From assembly GCF_025917685.1 (NCBI RefSeq), contig NZ_CP089518.1, positions 1,799,001 through 1,863,000 of the forward strand: a stretch of 64,000 bases of DNA, given 5' to 3'. Below the pieces are notes generated by a model, which worked only from the letters and a program-made list of their open reading frames with translations, did no database searches and was not told the DNA's origin. This document shows, piece by piece, positions 18,317 through 25,510 of this stretch. Within the stretch, counting starts at the first letter, position 1; the number at the start of each line of letters is the position of its first letter. The translations under genes were made by a program, and so were the position numbers. This DNA is from Bacillus cereus. Lineage in GTDB: Bacteria > Bacillota > Bacilli > Bacillales > Bacillaceae_G.

Positions 18317-18655
18317 TTATTGTATACAATAGATGATTACACCAATGACAATAATAATGTTGCCAATGATTTTTCGTTTCGTTATTTTCTCTCCTAGGAA
18401 GTACCAACTAAAAATTAAAATGATAATATAACTTAATGATTCTAATGCAGATGCTTGCTTTAATGCCAAGCCCTTTAAGGCGATCACATTTAATCCGGCA
18501 TTAATTACAAATAAAAAGTAGCCGATGATAACATAAGGATTCACATATTCTTTTATTTTAGAATCGTATTGTTGTAAAGTAGCCTTTTTTAATAATATTT
18601 GTGAGTAATTGGCTAAAATTATCCCGAATATCAATAATAGCATATAACTATTCAT
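18317..18655 (-). CDS. Small EamA/DMT-type membrane protein (pair member 2)
   Basis: A 112-residue protein with four hydrophobic segments. It ends 'SLSYIIILIFSWYFLGEKITKRKIIGNIIIVIGVIIYCI', the C-terminal half-motif of EamA/drug-metabolite transporters. At half the usual EamA length it probably works as one half of a heterodimer with the upstream partner, as in paired SMR or ArnE/ArnF proteins. It overlaps the partner gene by 8 bases. Substrate unknown. Confidence 0.75.
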   Translation of the reverse strand: MNSYMLLLIFGIILANYSQILLKKATLQQYDSKIKEYVNPYVIIGYFLFVINAGLNVIALKGLALKQASALESLSYIIILIFSWYFLGEKITKRKIIGNIIIVIGVIIYCIQ

Positions 18656-18989
18656 CTTTTGTCACCACCACAATTCCGACGATAATAATAGCTGCGCCAA
18701 GTATGTGATTCCACTGTATCGTATCTCCAAATAGGAATACTGACCAAAGCATTGACCATAGTATTATAATTCCACGGTGTGAATATGCTCTAGAAATTTC
18801 AAAATTCTTAATGACTTGTTGCCATAGAATTGCGTATCCGAATAAAAGTACAACAAGTCCGAAGTAAGCAATAAAAAATGAAATTGATGCAATAGGGAAT
18901 TGAGCTGCCCATTTCATGTAGACCATAATGATAGAATATATCAAGAAGGCCACATGTAAAAATACATAGTTTTTAATAGTTGGTTTCAT
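18648..18989 (-). CDS. Small EamA/DMT-type membrane protein (pair member 1)
   Basis: A 113-residue four-helix membrane protein. It contains 'SHRGIIILWSMLWSVFLFGDTIQWNHILGAAIIIVGIVVV', the 'W-x-x-x-F-G-[DE]-x-x-x-x-x-x-x-G-A-x-x-I-x-x-G' half-module of the DMT superfamily. It overlaps its partner, so the two are probably made in equal amounts and dimerise. It has an AAGAGAG-type site and no other genes in its transcript. Confidence 0.75.
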   Translation of the reverse strand: MKPTIKNYVFLHVAFLIYSIIMVYMKWAAQFPIASISFFIAYFGLVVLLFGYAILWQQVIKNFEISRAYSHRGIIILWSMLWSVFLFGDTIQWNHILGAAIIIVGIVVVTKDE

Positions 18990-19189
18990 ATATTCACTCT
19001 CTTTTACTTTATATACACGTATGTAAACTCGATGTATATAATCAATAGCTTCTTATTATATATAAGGCATATTGAAATGATTTTTGTTTATTTCTTCATA
19101 TTCCAAAATATATAGTATCATGTCTTCTAATGTAAAACAATAGAAGGCAATATGTAGATTTAGAGCTGAAAATAATAGAGTTAGTGGAG

Positions 19190-20191
19190 TTAGATTTTCC
19201 ACTGTTCTATTATTTGTATCGTTTTATTTGTTGCATCCATCTCTACTTGAATACCTATTGGCAAAGTAATCATTGGATGAGTATGACAACAGTCAAAATC
19301 GGCTAGAAAAGGAAGCTTTTGATTTTGTAATACTTCTAATAATATTTCGTAAGGTTTTCTATTTGTACCACAATCATCAAATTGCTCATGTTTTCCAAGG
19401 ATGATACCTGAAACTTTATCAAAAACGCCGTTAATTTTAAGTAATGAAAAACTTCTTTCGATAGTAGCTGCATCTTTTGAGCTATCTTCAATAAAGAGAA
19501 TATCACCTTCTTGAATGTGTGGCATATAAGGGCTGCCCCAAATACCTTGTAAAGTGTTTAAATTCCCACCAATAATACGTCCAGTAGCTTTTCCACCTAT
19601 TACTGAAATCCAATTGTTCGGTCGAAGATCTTTTTCTTTCGTTTTTTCTTCCCAATTAATCAATTCATCTGACCAAAATAACGGCTGGTTTATGTTGTAA
19701 GGAAGGTGTTGATCAGTTAATAAAGTATCCGCAAAATATTTGTATGTGCAATCTACGAAAGGCTCAAATTCACCAAAAGAAGGAACGAGTGCTGGACCAT
19801 AAAATGTAGGAATTCCTGTTTTTGCATAAATTCCTAGTAATAATGCTGTTGCGTCTGAATAGCCAATCATTATTTTAGAGTTTTTTTGAAAAGAAGCATA
19901 ATCAATATAAGGTAATAATGAATTTGAATTCATTCCCCCAATTGTCGACATGATACAAGAAACGTTAGGGTTTCTAATTAATTCATTTAGTTCCTCAGCA
20001 CGATCTTTAATGCTCCCTGAACGATAATAATCATATTGACCTGTTAGTGAACCTTCTAATATATGAAATCCTTTCTTTTGTAAGTATAATTTTGCTCGCT
20101 CAAATCTCTTTGGAGAAGTATGGGCTACTGGTGAAGAGGGAGAGTAGATGCCAATTGTATCGCCATATTTTAATGCTTTTGGAAGTATCAT
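19190..20191 (-). CDS. S66 family serine peptidase (LD-carboxypeptidase/MccF-like)
   Basis: A 333-residue S66 peptidase. The catalytic serine is in 'IGYSDATALL' (Ser112), Glu235 lies in 'FIEDSS' and a histidine in 'CCHTHPM' (His303) completes the Ser-Glu-His triad. Members are cytoplasmic. They either trim tetrapeptides in peptidoglycan recycling or, like MccF, cleave the nucleotide moiety from microcin C-like peptides. A B. anthracis MccF homologue has been characterised, and Ser112/His303 agree with my memory of it. No microcin cluster is visible here, so it would act as an orphan resistance or recycling enzyme. The start is ATG at 20191. Confidence 0.85.
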   Translation of the reverse strand: MILPKALKYGDTIGIYSPSSPVAHTSPKRFERAKLYLQKKGFHILEGSLTGQYDYYRSGSIKDRAEELNELIRNPNVSCIMSTIGGMNSNSLLPYIDYASFQKNSKIMIGYSDATALLLGIYAKTGIPTFYGPALVPSFGEFEPFVDCTYKYFADTLLTDQHLPYNINQPLFWSDELINWEEKTKEKDLRPNNWISVIGGKATGRIIGGNLNTLQGIWGSPYMPHIQEGDILFIEDSSKDAATIERSFSLLKINGVFDKVSGIILGKHEQFDDCGTNRKPYEILLEVLQNQKLPFLADFDCCHTHPMITLPIGIQVEMDATNKTIQIIEQWKI

Positions 20192-20409
20192 TTGTATAAA
20201 TCCTTTCTATTTATAGTGTTTTTGCGCTTAGATGTTATTGAATATTCTTATATTTCGTTGTTTTTAGTGTAACACATATGAAAAAGAGAAAGAGGTTGAA
20301 ATTATAATTGCTGTAGATGAATAAATATGCTTTTTACCTTGACGATATAAAGTAATTGTTGTTATGGTTAAACATGAGTGTATAAAAGGTTTGCTAAAGG
20401 AGTTTTAGA

Positions 20410-21363
20410 ATGAAGCGGTTGAAATGGGGAGGATTAACAATCCTATTAGTAGTAACTCTAGGTATATGTTGGTTCTTTTTCCAAGGAGTTCAAAAGAGTG
20501 AAACAAATGTAGATACTCAGCCTTTACAAGTGGCAGAGCTACCTAAAACAGGGCTATCTGAAAAAGTAGTTCCACCAAAATATATACCACCAGAAATTGA
20601 TGCAAAAGCAGCTATTATTATCGATGCGAGTAATGGAGAAGTTATTTATCAAAATAATGAAAATGAAGCTGTTGCCCCTGCTAGTATGTCAAAAATGATG
20701 ACAGCATATCTCGTTTTAGAGAGTATACATAATGGGAAAGTACGCTGGGAAGATCCAGTGAAAATAAGTGCGAAATCGGCACAAACAGAGGGTGCAAAAA
20801 TCCCGATGCAAGTAAATGATACATTAACTGTTAAGGACTTATACCATGCGTTAATGATTGAGTCGGCTAATAATTCGGCTGTCGCTTTAGCAGAACATGT
20901 AGCTCAGACAGAGAAAAACTTTGTTGAACTTATGAATGAAAAAGCCCAGCAGTTAGAAATGTCAGATAAAGCTAAATTCGCGAATGCTTCCGGATTACAG
21001 GAGCCCGACGGAAGTGAAACAAAAATGACAGCAGCTGACGTAGCGAAATTAGCGTATCATCTTATAAAAGACTATCCAGAGATATTAGAAGTGACTCACT
21101 TACGTCAAAGTCAGTTAGCATTTAATAATATTAATGTTACAAACACAAATGAAATGTTAAACAAAAATAATAAAGCTTTATATATAGAAGGAATAGACGG
21201 ATTAAAAACAGGATTTACAGATAGCGCAGGGTATTGTTTTACAGGTACTGCAAAACAAGGCGATAATCGCATCATTACAGTTGTTATGGGGACGAAGGGG
21301 AAAACAAAACGTTTTACAGAAACAAATAAATTAATGTCCTATGCATTTCAATTGCTTAATTAG
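20410..21363 (+). CDS. D-alanyl-D-alanine carboxypeptidase (DacF-like, S11)
   Basis: A 317-residue penicillin-binding protein of family S11. A single N-terminal membrane segment (about 10-26) is followed by the transpeptidase-like domain. SxxK is Ser92-Met-Ser-Lys95, SxN is Ser152-Ala-Asn154 and KTG is Lys266-Thr-Gly268. The C-terminal PBP5_C domain of DacA-type enzymes is absent, so it is a shorter, N-terminally anchored form. It removes the terminal D-Ala from stem peptides at the outer membrane face. AAGGAG lies 7 bases before the ATG. Confidence 0.88.
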   Translation: MKRLKWGGLTILLVVTLGICWFFFQGVQKSETNVDTQPLQVAELPKTGLSEKVVPPKYIPPEIDAKAAIIIDASNGEVIYQNNENEAVAPASMSKMMTAYLVLESIHNGKVRWEDPVKISAKSAQTEGAKIPMQVNDTLTVKDLYHALMIESANNSAVALAEHVAQTEKNFVELMNEKAQQLEMSDKAKFANASGLQEPDGSETKMTAADVAKLAYHLIKDYPEILEVTHLRQSQLAFNNINVTNTNEMLNKNNKALYIEGIDGLKTGFTDSAGYCFTGTAKQGDNRIITVVMGTKGKTKRFTETNKLMSYAFQLLN

Positions 21364-21405
21364 GTGAAGAAATAAGGGAATTAGATTGTTATAAAAATAA
21401 AGCGG

Positions 21406-21450
21406 ACAGTTTATTGAACCTTGATGTTGGTGACAATAGACTGTTTTTTT
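21406..21450 (+). terminator. Terminator after carboxypeptidase gene
   Basis: ACAGTTTATTG pairs with CAATAGACTGT (one G-U), then seven Ts. Confidence 0.82.
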
Positions 21451-21529
21451 ATTCTTTGACGTATTGGGAGTAAAAACTTAAGTGATATCATTTGAATTTG
21501 ATTTTTTTTGTTGATATTATTAAGTTAAG

Positions 21530-21548
21530 AACTTATTAATAATAAGTT
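21530..21548. promoter_or_regulatory. Palindrome upstream of nitroreductase
   Basis: AACTTATT-AAT-AATAAGTT is a perfect 8-bp inverted repeat, a few bases before the strong AGGAGG of a 16-codon ORF. It is a candidate repressor site for the nitroreductase unit. Confidence 0.45.
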
Positions 21549-21561
21549 TAGGAGGCGTTAT

Positions 21562-21612
21562 ATGCTTCATACAGACGATACTGCCTCAAATAAAAATTGG
21601 AGGGAATTGTGA
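21562..21612 (+). CDS. 16-codon upstream ORF coupled to nitroreductase
   Basis: The peptide reads MLHTDDTASNKNWREL. It has an excellent AGGAGG site 6 to 7 bases before its ATG, and its TGA shares one base with the nitroreductase ATG (TGATG). The second ribosome binding site, GGAGGGA, is inside this ORF. The arrangement argues for translation of the peptide and coupling, perhaps to keep the second site open. No family is recognisable. Confidence 0.5.
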   Translation: MLHTDDTASNKNWREL

Positions 21613-22211
21613 TGGCAAAAGATTTTTACTCAGCAATTGAAGACAGAAGATCTATTTACGCGATTAGTAAAGAGCAAGTAGTTTCTGATGAAAGAATTCA
21701 AGAAGTGATTTATCATGCTGTGAAACATACACCTTCGGCTTTTAATTCTCAAAGTGCAAGAGTTGTTGTATTACTAGGTGAACAACACGACAAATTATGG
21801 GATGTTACGAAAGAAACGTTACGAAAAATTGTACCTGAAAATAATTTTGCACCTACGGAAGAGAAAATGAATGCATTTAAAAGTGGCTATGGGACAGTTT
21901 TGTATTTTGAAGATAGTAGAGTAGTAGAAAGTTTGCAAGAGAACTTTGCACTATACAAAGATAATTTTCCTACATGGTCTCAGCAATCTTCTGGAATGGT
22001 GCAATTTGCGATTTGGACAGCGTTAGAGATTGAAGGTTTTGGTGCTACGTTGCAGCATTATAATCCGTTGATTGATGAAGAAGTAAAAAAAGAATGGGAT
22101 GTACCTGAAAACTGGAAGTTAACTGCGCAAATGCCATTTGGTAAACCGGTAGCTTCGGCAGGAGATAAAGAATATCAGTCATTAGAAACTCGTGTGAAAA
22201 TTTACAAATAA
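21612..22211 (+). CDS. Nitroreductase family protein
   Basis: A 199-residue FMN-dependent oxidoreductase. The family pattern is visible: 'FYSAIEDRRSIYAISKEQ' (FMN phosphate-binding R-R-S), 'HTPSAFNSQSARVVVLLGEQH', 'QQSSGMVQFAIWTALEIEGFGATLQHYNP' and the C-terminal 'AQMPFGKPV'. It resembles the YdgI-type subgroup. It reduces nitro compounds or quinones with NAD(P)H. ATG 21612 is preferred over TTG 21597 because GGAGGGA lies 6 bases upstream. A 16-codon ORF immediately precedes it. Confidence 0.88.
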   Translation: MAKDFYSAIEDRRSIYAISKEQVVSDERIQEVIYHAVKHTPSAFNSQSARVVVLLGEQHDKLWDVTKETLRKIVPENNFAPTEEKMNAFKSGYGTVLYFEDSRVVESLQENFALYKDNFPTWSQQSSGMVQFAIWTALEIEGFGATLQHYNPLIDEEVKKEWDVPENWKLTAQMPFGKPVASAGDKEYQSLETRVKIYK

Positions 22212-22214
22212 AAT

Positions 22215-22251
22215 AAAAAGGTGAACAGAGATATAATCTGTTCACCTTTTT
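22215..22251. terminator. Bidirectional terminator after nitroreductase
   Basis: AAAAAGGTGAACAGA pairs with TCTGTTCACCTTTTT (15 bp). It serves the nitroreductase and, in reverse, the small minus-strand gene whose stop it overlaps. Confidence 0.9.
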
Positions 22252-22420
22252 ATACATGGTAGGAGTTTGTATGCTGAATTGTTTTCATCTGTTCTTTTAA
22301 TTCATTTTTCTTTGTTTCAATAGTGTGTACCTTTTTAAATGTTGCAAATGATAATAAGTGAGTAAGTATATAGTAAATTTCGATATTATTAGTTATGTGA
22401 TCGTCTATTATTTTTTCCAC
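22250..22420 (-). CDS. Small hypothetical protein, 56 aa
   Basis: This short gene reads from GTG 22420 to TAA 22250 with GAGGAG 8 bases before the start. The peptide begins VEKIIDDHITNNIEIYYILT and is mainly helical with a lysine-rich end. Its size is close to Spo0E-type regulators but the SQELD motif is missing, so I do not assign it there. Support is the ribosome binding site, an uninterrupted frame and convergence on a shared terminator. Confidence 0.5.
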   Translation of the reverse strand: MEKIIDDHITNNIEIYYILTHLLSFATFKKVHTIETKKNELKEQMKTIQHTNSYHV

Positions 22421-23029
22421 AAATGCAACTCCTCTTTGTATGTGATTATATATATTCTATCAATAAAACCCTAATAATTCCATATTTAGAAGAGGAAAAA
22501 TAATCAATTGTGTTTTTGGAAGGGGAATGCTCTCAAGTCGGATGAAATTTTCGTGTGTGAAATCTTACAAATCATCACTTTGTTTAAAATCATACATAGT
22601 ATTGAGAATTCATTTTCCTAATATATTATACTATTAATAAATAAGGGTTTTTTTGTCATGATAAGAGTGTGCCCCATGAAAAAGAACTTTCTAGAAAAAT
22701 ATATTGTGTTTATGTATTAGATTAATGGAATTTCAGTATTAGATAGAAAGTGTAAAATCTATATTGAAATAACGTATGAAATTTTAAATTTTGATGTAAT
22801 ACATAAGAAATTTGAAAAAATCGTTGCAAAAACACACTGTTTAATGGTAAAGTTCACATGAAGTTCACACGAAATTCACTTCAATCGTTTAAAATAAACG
22901 ACGTGTGAAAAATAAAACTCTTGCTAAAAAATGGAACTGGATGAATATTTTACTTTGATAATATTGTAAAGTATTAAGTTTATAGTTTTTTCTCAAGAGG
23001 ATAGTAGGGAAAGGAAGTAAAGACAACTT
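22421..23029 (+). promoter_or_regulatory. Long upstream region of entFM
   Basis: About 600 bases hold no gene. Notable are three 11-bp-phased hexamers TTCACA (22853), TTCACA (22864) and TTCACT (22875), then an inverted repeat TCGTTTA-AAA-TAAACGA (22885-22901). The phased hexamers resemble a PhoP-type response-regulator box. The EntFM ribosome binding site is the GGAAAGGAAG before 23030. Confidence 0.5.
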
Positions 23030-24367
23030 ATGAAAAAAGTAATCGCAGGTTTAGCAGCAGCGTCTGTAGCAGGCGTAGCAGTTCCTGGAATGGATTCTGC
23101 TCATGCACAAGTTTCAAATGATGCGCTAAAAGAAATTAATGGACAAACTCAAACTCAAACGACTGTAACTGAAACAAAAACGGTAGAAACAACTTCTGAA
23201 TTAAAATACACAGTAACAGCTGATGTATTAAATGTACGTTCAGGTGCTGGTACAGGACATAACGTTATTTCTAAAGTGAAATCAGGTCAAGTACTTCAAG
23301 TAATTGGACAAGAAAACGGTTGGTTCAAAGTTAGTGTAAACGGTCAAACAGGTTATGTAAGTGGGGACTTCGTAACAACTGGTGGCAATAAAGGAACTAC
23401 TACTACTGTTCAGCAAGGAACAGGTACTTACACAGTAAACGTTTCTTCATTAAACGTACGTACAGGCCCAAGTACATCTCATACTGTTTTAGGTTCTGTA
23501 AATAAAGGAAAAACAGTTCAAGTTGTAGGTGAAGTTCAAGATTGGTTTAAAATTAACTTCAATGGTGGAACTGGATACGTAAGCAAAGACTTCGTAACAA
23601 AAGGTGGTTCAGCTGTATCTAACCAAACTCAGCAACCAACTACAAACAACAATACTACTACAGTTCAAACTGGTGGATCATATGTTGTTAACACAGGTGC
23701 TTTAAAAGTACGTACAGGTCCAGCTACATATAACCCTGTAATTGGTGGGGTAACAAATGGTACAGTATTAAACGTTACTGGCGCTGAAAATGGTTGGTAT
23801 AAAATTAACCATAATGGCCGCACTGGTTACGTAAGTGCAGACTTTGTTAAGTTTGTAAAAGGCGGAGTGAACAATGTAGTTACTGGTGGTAACGAAGGTA
23901 CGAACCAAGGCACGAACCAAGGCACGAACCAAGGCACGAACCAAGGCACGAACCAAGGCACGAACCAAGGCACGAACCAAGTACAAAAACCAACAGGTGG
24001 AGATACATCTTCAATCGCTGGATTCGCTAGATCTTTAAATGGTTCAAAATATGTATTTGGTGGTCAAACTACTGCTGGTTTCGACTGCAGTGGATTCATT
24101 CACTACGTATTAAATCAAACTGGTCATTCAGGCGCTCGTCAAACAGTTGCTGGATACTGGAGCTCTAAAACAAAAACTAGCAATCCACAACCAGGTGATT
24201 TAGTATACTTCTCTGACACTTATAAACCAGGTCTTTCTCACATGGGTGTTTACTTAGGAAACGGTCAGTTCATTAGTGCGGAAAATGAAAGTGTTGGTGT
24301 AAGAATTAGTTCAGTTAATAACTCTTACTGGGCTAAACACCTAACAGGTTACACAAAAGCATACTAA
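23030..24367 (+). CDS. entFM: EntFM/CwpFM-like NlpC/P60 peptidoglycan endopeptidase
   Basis: A 445-residue secreted protein. The signal peptide ends AHA-Q near residue 26. Three bacterial SH3 domains follow (about 58-116, 134-192, 219-275, each with 'LNVRSGAGTGHNV'-like and 'GYVS.DFV' motifs). A low-complexity linker with seven GTNQ repeats leads to a C-terminal NlpC/P60 domain. Cys353 ('GFDCSGF') and His404 ('LSHMGVYLGNG') are the expected catalytic residues. The layout is that of B. cereus EntFM (CwpFM), a cell-wall peptidase first described as an enterotoxin and linked to cell shape, motility and adhesion. It is monocistronic with two terminators. Confidence 0.9.
   Translation: MKKVIAGLAAASVAGVAVPGMDSAHAQVSNDALKEINGQTQTQTTVTETKTVETTSELKYTVTADVLNVRSGAGTGHNVISKVKSGQVLQVIGQENGWFKVSVNGQTGYVSGDFVTTGGNKGTTTTVQQGTGTYTVNVSSLNVRTGPSTSHTVLGSVNKGKTVQVVGEVQDWFKINFNGGTGYVSKDFVTKGGSAVSNQTQQPTTNNNTTTVQTGGSYVVNTGALKVRTGPATYNPVIGGVTNGTVLNVTGAENGWYKINHNGRTGYVSADFVKFVKGGVNNVVTGGNEGTNQGTNQGTNQGTNQGTNQGTNQGTNQVQKPTGGDTSSIAGFARSLNGSKYVFGGQTTAGFDCSGFIHYVLNQTGHSGARQTVAGYWSSKTKTSNPQPGDLVYFSDTYKPGLSHMGVYLGNGQFISAENESVGVRISSVNNSYWAKHLTGYTKAY
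23897..23980 (+). repeat. Seven 12-bp tandem repeats encoding GTNQ
   Basis: Seven head-to-tail copies of GGCACGAACCAA (the first has GGTACG). The near-identity of copies, including third positions, indicates recent slippage. The copy number is therefore likely to differ between strains; it changes the linker length of EntFM without a frameshift. Confidence 0.95.
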
Positions 24368-24368
24368 A

Positions 24369-24391
24369 AAAAAGTATTTTTTATACTTTTT
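24369..24391 (+). terminator. First terminator after entFM
   Basis: AAAAAGTAT pairs with ATACTTTTT around T5, directly after the stop codon. It is A/T only and weak. Confidence 0.55.
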
Positions 24392-24400
24392 GTATAGAGA

Positions 24401-24435
24401 AAAGGCTTTCCAGGGAAACTTGGGAAGCCTTTTTC
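24401..24435 (+). terminator. Second terminator after entFM
   Basis: AAAGGCTTTCC pairs with GGGAAGCCTTT (11 bp, one G-U), followed by a T run. It backs up the weak hairpin just before it. Confidence 0.85.
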
Positions 24436-24466
24436 ATATTTGGATAGATTACAAATATAGAAGCAT

Positions 24467-25231
24467 TTATTTTAATTTCCCATGTAAAAATTTAGCATAT
24501 AAATCATGGAAATAGTTTGGGCGGAATAGGTTTGCTGCATGTCCTGCTAATGGAATTTCTTTATATAAAACGTTCGGAAGAATGGACTTTAAATCAAAGA
24601 GACAAGACTTATAGAGATGATCATGTTCCCCCATCACCCATAATATAGGATGGGGAAGTGCTTTTAATTTAGATTTCAAGTCGAATTCTAAGCGATGTCG
24701 TAATGACTCAGCAATAATGGAAGAGTGTAATTGTAATCCGAAACGGTAATAAATATTTCTTGAAATTACAGCGAATGGATTAGCCTTTAATATCCCACTT
24801 GGGAAAATAGTATTTGCATACTGAGAAAGCCAAGCTGAATATTCATCCCCGCGTTTTTCCCAAAATCTCTGAAAAACATTATATAAACGGGAAGGATTAT
24901 TATAATGTCCACCAATATGACAAATGCTTAATACTTTTTCAGGATGCATTTGCGCAAATGTCGTAGAGATATAACAGCCGTAGCTTAGAGCGCAAATATG
25001 AGCTTTTTTAATACCCTCTTTTTCATACAAGTTCAACAATTGATCTACGAGGCGCTGTATTGAAAAGTCGATAGCTTCTCCTTTATCATCTCCGTGGCCT
25101 AATAAGTCATAAGTTATAATGTTGTAGTATGCAGAAAATCGTTTATGCTCTTTTTTGAAGGCACGGCGATTTCCAACTAATCCATGAATAAAAATAATTG
25201 TTTCCTTTTCAGAATGTTTATTTGTTTGCAA
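24467..25231 (-). CDS. Alpha/beta-fold hydrolase
   Basis: A 254-residue alpha/beta hydrolase. The oxyanion region is 'IIFIHGLVGNRRAF', the nucleophile elbow is 'ICALSYGCY' (A-L-S-Y-G, alanine where GxSxG has its first glycine), the acid is Asp in 'MGEHDHLY' and the base His is in 'LAGHAANLF'. The triad is complete. Substrate unknown. It is divergent from the ABC exporter, and a 10-bp inverted repeat (25310-25343) lies between them. Confidence 0.82.
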   Translation of the reverse strand: MQTNKHSEKETIIFIHGLVGNRRAFKKEHKRFSAYYNIITYDLLGHGDDKGEAIDFSIQRLVDQLLNLYEKEGIKKAHICALSYGCYISTTFAQMHPEKVLSICHIGGHYNNPSRLYNVFQRFWEKRGDEYSAWLSQYANTIFPSGILKANPFAVISRNIYYRFGLQLHSSIIAESLRHRLEFDLKSKLKALPHPILWVMGEHDHLYKSCLFDLKSILPNVLYKEIPLAGHAANLFRPNYFHDLYAKFLHGKLK

Positions 25232-25309
25232 AAAGGATACTCCTTTCAGTAACTGGAGATTTATTTAGTATTTTAAATTGGCTAATTAAGAAAATCCGTT
25301 ATATATATA

Positions 25310-25343
25310 TATTCTATGCCTAGTCTAGCATTTGCATAGAATA
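25310..25343. repeat. 10-bp inverted repeat in divergent intergenic region
   Basis: TATTCTATGC and GCATAGAATA with a 14-base spacer, between the hydrolase and the ABC exporter gene. It could be an operator or a hairpin in the 5' region of either gene. Confidence 0.45.
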
Positions 25344-25432
25344 ATATTAAGTACCAGGTAATAATATCAGATGTTTATATCTGTTGTAAAGATGAGTTTA
25401 TATGTATATTTTGTAAAAATAGAAAAAGTGTG

Positions 25433-25449
25433 TTTACATTCAGTTTACA
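25433..25449 (+). promoter_or_regulatory. Direct repeat TTTACA-N5-TTTACA
   Basis: Two TTTACA hexamers one helical turn (11 bp) apart, about 60 bases before the ABC exporter start. This spacing is typical of OmpR-family response-regulator boxes, and a gene for such a regulator follows the exporter gene. Confidence 0.45.
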
Positions 25450-25510
25450 TTTATATCGTATTCTATTTTTAGAAATCATAGTTTTGTTGAAAACGAGGAG
25501 ATGAACGACA

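Noticed and set aside
23768..23986. Repeat block as a possible CRISPR array
   Set aside because: The 12-bp units are contiguous without spacers and in frame within EntFM.
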